A DNA stretch of 14,384 nt, taken from Lachnospiraceae bacterium UBA7160. GTDB lineage: Bacteria; Bacillota; Clostridia; Lachnospirales; Lachnospiraceae. The DNA lies in the NCBI GenBank assembly GCA_002491565.1, contig DKWE01000125.1, positions 16,678-31,061 on the forward strand, written 5' to 3'. Under the pieces are notes generated by a model. It did not search any database and had not been told where the DNA came from. It was given only the letters and a program-made list of their open reading frames with translations. Positions 7,282 to 12,317 of this stretch are shown here, in pieces (position 1 is the first letter of the stretch; the number at the start of each line of letters is the position of its first letter). The position numbers were made by a program, and so were the translations under genes.

Positions 7282-7437
7282 ATGATGTTTACAGTTGTTC
7301 GCGTAAGCTATTTATATCTGGAAACCATAAAAAGGGCGGCGTTCGATGGGAAAGAGCGAAGCCTTGATTTTGCGTGCCAGGATAAGATAAGACTTGTGCG
7401 GGGAACTGTGGAAAGGTATGCCGGCCTGCCGGGATAA
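7282..7437 (+). CDS. Possible 51-aa hypothetical protein
   Basis: ATG at 7282 (a second ATG follows at once) lies 6 bp after AAGGA (7271-7275). The product is small and rich in Arg/Lys, starting MMFTVVRVSYLYLETIKR and ending VERYAGLPG. I recognise no domain. A GTG at 7216 would give 73 residues but has a weaker site. The frame is bracketed by a palindromic promoter-like element upstream and a terminator about 36 bp downstream, which supports a real transcription unit. Coding status is uncertain. Confidence 0.4.
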   Translation: MMFTVVRVSYLYLETIKRAAFDGKERSLDFACQDKIRLVRGTVERYAGLPG

Positions 7438-7473
7438 AGACAGGTGCGGACAACTGGATACATAGACTTTCAG

Positions 7474-7517
7474 AAGCGCTTATCCTGTGTAAAGGCACAT
7501 GGTAGGCGCTTTTTATT
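7474..7517 (+). terminator. Rho-independent terminator before tRNA-Leu
   Basis: AAGCGCTTATCCTGTG (7474-7489) pairs with CACATGGTAGGCGCTT (7496-7511), 13 of 16 positions complementary, with a 6-base loop. TTTTATT follows at once. Confidence 0.85.
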
Positions 7518-7534
7518 GAGGACAGTGACAGTAT

Positions 7535-7617
7535 GCACCTGTGGCAAAATTGGCAGACGCAGTGGATTTAAGCTCCGCTGCCCATAGGACATGAGGGTTC
7601 AAATCCCTCCAGGTGTA
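7535..7617 (+). tRNA. tRNA-Leu, anticodon UAA
   Basis: The cloverleaf is complete: acceptor arms GCACCTG (7535-7541) and CAGGTGT (7610-7616) with a G-U first pair, anticodon stem GTGGA/TCCGC with loop TTTAAGC giving anticodon TAA at 7569-7571, an extended variable arm as in class II tRNAs, and T arm GAGGG-TTCAAAT-CCCTC. Discriminator A is at 7617 and CCA is not encoded. It decodes UUA and UUG. No sigma-A promoter is evident between the terminator and the tRNA. It may share a transcript with the RNA ligase gene starting 55 bp downstream. Confidence 0.95.
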
Positions 7618-7672
7618 CTTGTGTGCTTAGGTGCTTTTAGTCCCGGTTTACTGAGGCAGGGAGGATGCAGAA

Positions 7673-8887
7673 ATGGACTTGATTGAGATTAAGGGAAAGG
7701 TAAATACGGCCCTCTGCTACGCAAGAGTAGCAGAGGAGGAAGCGATCGAACAGATCAGGCGTATGTGTGATTATCCGATGACAGAAGGAGCAAAGATTCG
7801 CATTATGCCGGATGTTCACGCCGGGAAGGGATGCACGATTGGAACTACCATGACGATTGTGGATAAGGCTGTCCCCAATGTGGTCGGTGTGGATATCGGC
7901 TGCGGCATGTATACGGTAAATCTTGGCAGGACTGAGATTGACTTTGAGAAGGTGGACGAGGCTGCGCACTTTATTCCGTCCGGGATGAATGTATGGGAAG
8001 GACGCCAAGAGCGATTTGACCTGACAGGGCTTGCGTGTTACCGGGAACTGAAGGATGCGAAGCGATTGGAACGGTCACTCGGGACACTGGGCGGCGGCAA
8101 TCACTTTATCGAAATCGATGAGGCGACGGACGGAACTAGATACCTGATCATCCATTCGGGAAGCCGGAACCTTGGCAAGCAGGTCGCGGAGTTTTATCAG
8201 AAGCTTGCGATCAATCTGAACCGGGGATATGGTGAGTATCTCAAGAAGCGTAACGAGATTATCCGAACCTACAAGGAGCAGGGACGCAGAAAGGAAATAG
8301 AGGTGGCATTAAAGCAGCTCCACTGGCAGGCGTATGAGCGCGAACCAGGTATGCCGGAGGATCTTTGCTATCTGTCCGGGGAATATCTGGGCCAGTACCT
8401 TCATGATGTAGAGATATGCCAGGCATTTGCAAGGCGGAGCAGAGAGAAGATGGCTGAGATTATCCTGGAGAGAACGGGCATGACCGGAGGCGAGGCATTT
8501 CATACCATTCACAATTATATCGATACCGATGAAATGATTCTGCGAAAGGGAGCCATTGCAGCTCATCGTGGAGAGAAAGTACTGATTCCAATCAATATGC
8601 GGGACGGAAGCATTCTTGCAATCGGAAAGGGAAATCCGGAGTGGAACAATTCTGCACCGCATGGCGCGGGAAGGCTGATGTCCCGAACAAGGGCAAAAGA
8701 GAGCCTTAGTATGGACGAGTACAGAGAAACGATGAAGGGGATATATTCGACTTCTATCAATGAGAATACGCTGGACGAGGCGCCAATGGCGTACAAGTCT
8801 CTGGAGGATATTATCGATGTGATCCGGGAGTCCGTTGATATCATAGATGTGATGAAGCCGATTTATAATTTTAAAGCTTCTGATTGA
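7673..8887 (+). CDS. rtcB: RtcB-family RNA ligase
   Basis: A 404-residue GTP- and manganese-dependent ligase that joins a 2',3'-cyclic phosphate (or 3'-phosphate) end to a 5'-OH end, used in tRNA/rRNA repair and stress recovery. Family residues are present: PDVHAGKGCTIG at 46-57, GVDIGCGM at 72-79 with metal ligands Asp74 and Cys77, GGGNHFIE at 140-147 with Asn143, HSGSRNLG at 161-168 with His161, and the guanylylated His330 in SAPHGAGR (327-334). The start follows GGGAGG (7659-7664) with good spacing. No RtcA or archease gene is nearby. The close tRNA-Leu and the following XRE regulator are unusual company. The gene symbol is by family; bacteria often carry paralogues, and this shorter type is common in Firmicutes. 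Confidence 0.92.
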   Translation: MDLIEIKGKVNTALCYARVAEEEAIEQIRRMCDYPMTEGAKIRIMPDVHAGKGCTIGTTMTIVDKAVPNVVGVDIGCGMYTVNLGRTEIDFEKVDEAAHFIPSGMNVWEGRQERFDLTGLACYRELKDAKRLERSLGTLGGGNHFIEIDEATDGTRYLIIHSGSRNLGKQVAEFYQKLAINLNRGYGEYLKKRNEIIRTYKEQGRRKEIEVALKQLHWQAYEREPGMPEDLCYLSGEYLGQYLHDVEICQAFARRSREKMAEIILERTGMTGGEAFHTIHNYIDTDEMILRKGAIAAHRGEKVLIPINMRDGSILAIGKGNPEWNNSAPHGAGRLMSRTRAKESLSMDEYRETMKGIYSTSINENTLDEAPMAYKSLEDIIDVIRESVDIIDVMKPIYNFKASD

Positions 8888-8920
8888 GGCGGGGGAACAG
8901 CTTCCTCTGTCTGCAGAAGC
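8876..8920 (+). other. Stem-loop over the rtcB stop codon
   Basis: GCTTCTG (8876-8882) pairs with CAGAAGC (8914-8920), and within the loop a second stem pairs GGGGAA with TTCCTC. No T tract follows, and the ribosome site of the XRE gene begins 7 bp later. It could tune or separate expression of the two genes. Confidence 0.35.
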
Positions 8921-8935
8921 GGAAATGGAGGAAAA

Positions 8936-9190
8936 ATGTTGATATTACCTGCCATCAATATGGCGGCAACAGGCAGAAATATTATGAAGCTCAGAAAGGC
9001 GGCAGGTCTTTCAGTAAAGGATCTGCAGGATATCTTCGGATTTACAACGCCTCAGGCAATTTACAAGTGGCAGCACGGGACAGCACTGCCTGCAGTTGAC
9101 AATCTGGTTGTGTTATCGGCAGTGTTTGGGGTTCCCATGGATGCGATTATTGTAGTCGAAGCAGACGGGAGCACGCAGATGAGCGCGTGA
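8936..9190 (+). CDS. Small XRE-family helix-turn-helix regulator
   Basis: An 84-residue protein that is essentially one Cro/C1-type DNA-binding domain. ATGRNIMKLRKAAGLSVKDL (11-30) gives helices 1-2, the segment around 36-50 (FTTPQAIYKWQHGTA) is the recognition helix region, and LPAVDNLVVLSAVFGVPMDAI (51-71) completes the five-helix bundle. There is no partner domain. It has a strong ribosome site GGAGG (8927-8931) 4 bp before ATG and begins 48 bp after rtcB, so it is probably cotranscribed. Targets are unknown; autoregulation of the rtcB unit is possible. Confidence 0.87.
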   Translation: MLILPAINMAATGRNIMKLRKAAGLSVKDLQDIFGFTTPQAIYKWQHGTALPAVDNLVVLSAVFGVPMDAIIVVEADGSTQMSA

Positions 9191-9370
9191 CGCGGCAGAT
9201 GCTCATCACAGCCCTTCTGACTGCGGGCAATAATACACATTACGATGGGGACTCTGCCAGTCTCGGCATGGATTTCAACTAAGAGATGGCCGTCTGCACA
9301 ACCCCACAATCAGATTTAAACAGATTGCCAGAAGGCAGCAGGAGGGTAGGTTTGATAGTTGAAAAAGCAT
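9191..9370. other. Intergenic stretch, no gene recognised
   Basis: Between the XRE gene and the antisense RNA promoter I see only a short open frame (about 27 codons from an ATG near 9200) without a ribosome site. There is no clear terminator for the XRE transcript. Confidence 0.35.
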
Positions 9371-9399
9371 TTGACAAATAGCAAAAAGGTCTTTATAAT
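9371..9399 (+). promoter_or_regulatory. Consensus sigma-A promoter of the antisense RNA
   Basis: TTGACA (9371-9376) and TATAAT (9394-9399) match consensus exactly and are 17 bases apart, the strongest promoter in the window. No ORF follows on this strand, so the product is expected to be a short untranslated RNA starting near 9406. Confidence 0.9.
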
Positions 9400-9405
9400 G
9401 CGTTT

Positions 9406-9510
9406 AACAAGACAGCCGGAAGGTGAATGCATCTCACCCACTCTGGCGAAAATAACTAGCTAAGAAATAGGCCGTTTACTTTCTCAGGGTAGGACGGCCT
9501 ATTTCTTATG
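9406..9510 (+). ncRNA. Predicted antitoxin antisense RNA (type I system)
   Basis: This RNA of about 100 nt would start near 9406 and end at the stem AAGAAATAGGCCGT (9462-9475) / ACGGCCTATTTCTT (9494-9507). It runs against the 3' end of the toxin gene on the other strand (9499-9582) and against the untranslated tail of the toxin mRNA, so the two transcripts should pair at their 3' ends. That is the layout of Bacillus TxpA/RatA and BsrG/SR4. In those systems the pair is cut by RNase III, which keeps toxin mRNA low. Ends are inferred from promoter and hairpin. Confidence 0.68.
9462..9507. terminator. 14-bp perfect stem shared by toxin mRNA and antisense RNA
   Basis: AAGAAATAGGCCGT and ACGGCCTATTTCTT are perfect inverted arms with an 18-base loop. 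On the minus strand the first arm of the stem contains the toxin's last codons, AAG AAA TAG. It can act in both directions, though the following T tracts are poor because the T-rich part lies within the stem itself. Confidence 0.65.
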
Positions 9511-9582
9511 CGTATAGTTCAGAATGGCAACGCTCAGAATTGCAATGTTCACGATCAGGCTTAATTCTTCGTATGTACTCAT
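9499..9582 (-). CDS. 27-aa putative holin-like toxin peptide (type I toxin)
   Basis: ATG at 9582 reads MSTYEELSLIVNIAILSVAI and ends LNYTHKK. This is the pattern of the small 'putative holin-like toxin' peptides of Firmicutes: a short acidic N-terminus with MSTYE.L, one hydrophobic helix (about 8-22) and a lysine tail. Such peptides insert in the cell's own membrane when overproduced. A strong site, GAGAGGGGTGG, lies just upstream (minus strand of about 9588-9598). The gene is too short for usual ORF calling. A TATAAT box lies about 70 bp upstream on the same strand, and a convergent antisense RNA overlaps the 3' end. Assignment rests on recognised sequence pattern plus architecture; toxicity is inferred. 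Confidence 0.78.
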   Translation of the reverse strand: MSTYEELSLIVNIAILSVAILNYTHKK

Positions 9583-9652
9583 AAGGCACCACCCCTCTCC
9601 GACAAGACTCAGAGTGGGCGGAAGCACGTCCCCCGGCTGCCCAGGTAAGCAT

Positions 9653-9658
9653 ATTATA
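9653..9658 (-). promoter_or_regulatory. Probable -10 box of the toxin mRNA
   Basis: On the minus strand TATAAT occupies 9658-9653. No good -35 box is present at 16-18 bases, so the promoter is weak compared with that of the antisense RNA, as expected for a type I toxin. The mRNA would start near 9646, leaving a leader of about 64 nt that contains a GC-rich segment. Confidence 0.5.
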
Positions 9659-9694
9659 TTGTCAGGGTGCAGACTGCCCGGTTAAAAGAACAGT

Positions 9695-9725
9695 TTGACA
9701 AATCCGATTTATAAATCATTATAAA
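9695..9725 (+). promoter_or_regulatory. Candidate promoter upstream of a structured region
   Basis: TTGACA (9695-9700) is followed by AT-rich DNA with CATTAT at 16 bases or TATAAA at 19 bases. It points toward the structured stretch 9791-9883 and is divergent from the toxin promoter. The -10 assignment is ambiguous. Confidence 0.4.
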
Positions 9726-9790
9726 CAACTCACAAACCATATATAGATACAGTAACATAAATGCGATGCTTCGTCAGTACATTTCTGGTG

Positions 9791-9883
9791 GTCTGTGGCT
9801 AGTTTGTGTGGAGGGGAAGTGAGCAGCAACGATTGCTGCAATAGAGATACTTCCCGGCCAAGTTGGCTAAACTGTAACCAGAC
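9791..9883 (+). ncRNA. Structured RNA candidate (leader or small RNA)
   Basis: Several stems nest: GTCTG (9791-9795) with CAGAC (9879-9883), AGTTT (9801-9805) with AAACT (9869-9873), GGGAAGT (9814-9820) with ACTTCCC (9849-9855), GCAGCAA (9823-9829) with TTGCTGC (9833-9839), and a side stem GCCAA (9857-9861) / TTGGC (9863-9867). There is no long ORF. It matches no riboswitch that I can name. It could be a leader of the GntR unit or a separate small RNA from the promoter at 9695. Confidence 0.42.
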
Positions 9884-9918
9884 ATATAAACAGCTGTAAA
9901 TTTACACTCTGATAATGC

Positions 9919-9947
9919 TTGACTTTGCAATTTTTAAGTATTATAGT
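9919..9947 (+). promoter_or_regulatory. Sigma-A promoter of the GntR-family gene
   Basis: TTGACT (9919-9924) and TATAGT (9942-9947) are separated by 17 bases, about 37 bp before the start codon. The -10 box lies inside an inverted repeat (see the operator entry). Confidence 0.75.
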
Positions 9948-9967
9948 TAATAATACAAATAATACTT
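9936..9967. promoter_or_regulatory. Candidate GntR operator (repeated ATAATAC half-sites)
   Basis: GTATTAT (9938-9944) and ATAATAC (9950-9956) form a perfect inverted repeat around AGTTA, covering the -10 box. A further right half-site gives a second pair, AAGTATTAT (9936-9944) with ATAATACTT (9959-9967). YtrA-subfamily regulators commonly bind inverted repeats at their own promoters, so autorepression is the likely use. Confidence 0.6.
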
Positions 9968-9983
9968 AAAGGAGGGATGCCAG

Positions 9984-10388
9984 ATGATCATTCGTCTGGA
10001 TACAACCAGCTCGGTGCCGATCTATGTCCAGCTGCGCAACCAGATCGTGACTGGGATCGGGCGCGGGGAGCTGCGCGAGGGGGAGCGGCTACCAACAGTC
10101 CGCCAGCTGGCTGCGGAAGCAGGGGTGAATACGATGACGGTGAATAAGACATATCAGATTCTGCGGGCGGAGGGATTTATCGAGATCGACCGCCGCAATG
10201 GCGCAACTGTTCGCCCGGTCCGGGATGCGGCCGGTCAGTACCGGGAAAAGCTGGAGGCAGAGCTGGAGCTGCTGAGCGCGGAGGCTAGCCTGAAGGGAAT
10301 GGAGAAGGACGAATTCCTGAAGCTGTGCGACCAGATTTTTGGCAGGATGCAGCGTGGATATGAGCCGGATACCTCCTGCGGAGTGTGA
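9984..10388 (+). CDS. GntR-family regulator, YtrA subfamily
   Basis: A 134-residue repressor. The N-terminal winged helix-turn-helix covers about 10-78: SVPIYVQLRNQIVTGI, LREGERLPTVRQLAAEAGVN, TMTVNKTYQILRAEGFIE and the wing RRNGATV. The remaining 55 residues form a short helical tail (EKLEAELELLSAEAS...) used for dimerisation, as in YtrA proteins, with no large ligand domain. ATG 9984 sits 7 bp after AAAGGAGGG (9968-9976). The promoter carries overlapping palindromic half-sites, so it probably represses its own operon. It is followed after 285 bp by a DUF5808 membrane protein; YtrA regulators are often encoded beside ABC transporters or SdpI-like membrane proteins. Confidence 0.92.
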   Translation: MIIRLDTTSSVPIYVQLRNQIVTGIGRGELREGERLPTVRQLAAEAGVNTMTVNKTYQILRAEGFIEIDRRNGATVRPVRDAAGQYREKLEAELELLSAEASLKGMEKDEFLKLCDQIFGRMQRGYEPDTSCGV

Positions 10389-10421
10389 TCCGGAGCAGCA
10401 GCTTGCGCATACCATGCACAT

Positions 10422-10640
10422 ATCGCGAAAAGTGGCCGGCATCGTCCCGCGCACGCAAATCGCGAAGAGTGGTCAGCATCGTCCCGCGCATGCAAATCGC
10501 GAAAAGTGGCCAGCATCGTCCCGCGCATACGTATTGCATAGAACGGTCAATGTCTTGTTCTGTGTAGATTTTGCAGATAACAGGCAGCATTGTCCGGTGT
10601 AAGATTCGTGAAAAGCGGTCAACTTTTGGCACCGGTGATC
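10422..10640. repeat. 37-bp tandem repeat array (three good copies, then decayed copies)
   Basis: Copies start at 10422, 10459 and 10496, exactly 37 bp apart, each beginning ATCGCGAA and carrying the core GCATCGTCCCGCGCA. Neighbouring copies share about 32-33 of 37 bases. Further copies from about 10533, 10570 and 10604 are recognisable but diverged (for example ATTCGTGAAAAGCGGTC at 10604). 37 is not a multiple of 3, and no frame is conserved with a ribosome site, so it is noncoding. There are no spacers, so it is not a CRISPR array. It fills most of the gap between the GntR and DUF5808 genes. Confidence 0.85.
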
Positions 10641-10673
10641 TCAACAGTATAAACGGCACTTGGAGGTATATTT

Positions 10674-12089
10674 ATGACATTTTGGATTTTTTTAATCACG
10701 GATCTTGGCATGGTGGCGATCTACATAGTCTGCGCCAGAGGGCTGACCACCTACCGGGATGGGATGCTGCTGGGGGTCCACATTCCACCGGAGGCTGTTT
10801 CGACGGACGAGGTGCAGGCGATTCTGTCCGACTACCGGAGGAAAAGCCGGCTCTGCCATCTGTGGAATGCAGTCACGTCCATCGCGATCTCCTTTTTGTG
10901 CTTCTGGAGCTTTTCTATTTTTATGATCGTATGGACGATTTGGCTGATCGGGTTCTGTACACTGCCGTCTTTGGTGATGTTTCGGACGCACCGGAGGCTG
11001 TACGACAAAAAGGTGAAAAATCAATGGTTCTGCGGAGAGACGGCTGGGACGATTCAGATTGACACCCGGGTAGCGGCAATGTCGGACAAGCTGGCGCTCT
11101 CTCACTGGCATCATCTTCCGATTCTGCTTCTGGCGCTGGCCGGGGCATTCCCTTTTGTGAACCAGCTTCGGAGGATTTACGGGGACGGGTGGGAGATCTG
11201 GATGCTTCCGGGTACGCTGGTGCTCGTGGAGCTGCTGTTCTGGGGCTTTCATTTTTGGTTTGTGAAGCAGAGAAATGTCGTATACAGCACGGATTCTGAC
11301 CTGAATTATCAGATCAACCGGCTGGAGAAACGCACCTGGTCTATCCTGTGGCTTGCACTCGACTGGGTGAATCTTTGCTCCTTTGCTATTTTGTTTTGTC
11401 CGGTGATCCGGCATGGACGGATGGACAGCGGTTCCCTTTTTCTCTTTGCCATTTTGCAGACAGCCATGGCACTGTCTCTGACTGCAGTGATTGTCTGGAT
11501 CCGGAGACGCCGCAGCAGTCTGCTGGCGCAGGTGCAGTCGGTGCTTCTCGTGGACGATGATCTTTACTGGAAAAACGGCTGGTATAGCAATCCGAATGAT
11601 CCGCATCTTTTTATACAGGACCGGATGAACAGCGCCCAGTGGGCCGTCAATCTGGGCCGTCCCGCAGGAAGGATTCTGAGTGTGGGAGTCCTTGGAGGGG
11701 TAGTGCTCCTTCTCTTGTGGCTGTGTGCCATGCTGGTTCGTATGGAGTTTACGAAGTTCGATCTGCAGATTGCCGCAGACACAAAGACCGGGGAACAGAT
11801 CGTCGAGGTGATTGCCGGAGATTATGAGGTCTCTTTTCCATTGGCGGAGCTTCAGGAGGCGGAGATCCTGGATGAGCTGCCGGACGCGGACTTTTACAAA
11901 ACGAATGGAATGGCGGATGACCACATGCTGCTGGGGAAATTCAATGGCAGAGATATCGGAAACTGCCGGCTCTATATTTACAAGGGGCATACTCCGGTGC
12001 TGAGATTGAAGACTTCGGAGTACCTGATTTTTATTAACAGTAAGGAAGAGGAAGAGGTGCTGCAGTGGAGGGACGAGCTGCAAAGATAA
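10674..12089 (+). CDS. DUF5808-containing multi-pass membrane protein (SdpI-like)
   Basis: A 471-residue membrane protein with about seven hydrophobic segments (near 2-20, 64-102, 148-163, 178-196, 223-243, 255-276 and 334-355). Between the last two lies YWKNGWYSNPNDPHLFIQDR (298-317) followed by AQWAVNLGRP, the DUF5808 signature. After the last helix, residues 385-468 resemble a small bacterial PH-like domain (VSFPLAEL... YLIFINSKEEEEV). Similar proteins carry DUF1648/SdpI-type parts and occur next to YtrA or ArsR regulators; SdpI itself is an immunity protein to the SdpC toxin. An immunity or envelope-stress role is therefore an inference. ATG is 7 bp after GGAGG (10662-10666). Its leader contains the 37-bp repeats. 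Confidence 0.82.
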   Translation: MTFWIFLITDLGMVAIYIVCARGLTTYRDGMLLGVHIPPEAVSTDEVQAILSDYRRKSRLCHLWNAVTSIAISFLCFWSFSIFMIVWTIWLIGFCTLPSLVMFRTHRRLYDKKVKNQWFCGETAGTIQIDTRVAAMSDKLALSHWHHLPILLLALAGAFPFVNQLRRIYGDGWEIWMLPGTLVLVELLFWGFHFWFVKQRNVVYSTDSDLNYQINRLEKRTWSILWLALDWVNLCSFAILFCPVIRHGRMDSGSLFLFAILQTAMALSLTAVIVWIRRRRSSLLAQVQSVLLVDDDLYWKNGWYSNPNDPHLFIQDRMNSAQWAVNLGRPAGRILSVGVLGGVVLLLLWLCAMLVRMEFTKFDLQIAADTKTGEQIVEVIAGDYEVSFPLAELQEAEILDELPDADFYKTNGMADDHMLLGKFNGRDIGNCRLYIYKGHTPVLRLKTSEYLIFINSKEEEEVLQWRDELQR

Positions 12090-12317
12090 GACCAGAGCGT
12101 AATTGTGACGCACATCTGGCAGGAAGCATTTTTCAAACACGCTCCAGTGTGCCTCAATCCGGGCTATATTCGGGTTGCGCATATGGAGACAGCATAGATG
12201 TTTTTCACTATTCTCGTGAAAGTCTGACTCAATATTCATCAGGCGCTTACAAAGGAAAGCATATGTAAAATAGCAACAGGTTAGATTGATTTCAGCAAGA
12301 AAGGATGGTGTATTATT
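12090..12317. other. Intergenic region before the exported hydrolase gene
   Basis: This gap contains a small hairpin, TTTCAC (12203-12208) / GTGAAA (12216-12221), and a TAAAAT box near 12266 without a well-spaced -35. A frame running 12065-12268 overlaps the previous gene and has no ribosome site, so I do not call it. Confidence 0.3.

Noticed and set aside
9760..9801. 13-codon leader peptide upstream of the structured RNA
   Set aside because: No ribosome site precedes it and there is no run of regulatory codons.
10422..10640. CRISPR array
   Set aside because: Units abut without unique spacers, copies decay at one end, and no cas gene is present.
10692..12239. 515-residue open frame on the minus strand
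   Set aside because: It lies opposite the DUF5808 membrane protein gene, has no membrane or domain pattern and no ribosome site. It is a product of codon bias on the other strand.
12065..12268. 67-residue plus-strand frame between the DUF5808 gene and the hydrolase
   Set aside because: It overlaps the end of the membrane protein gene, lacks a ribosome site and shows no recognisable pattern.
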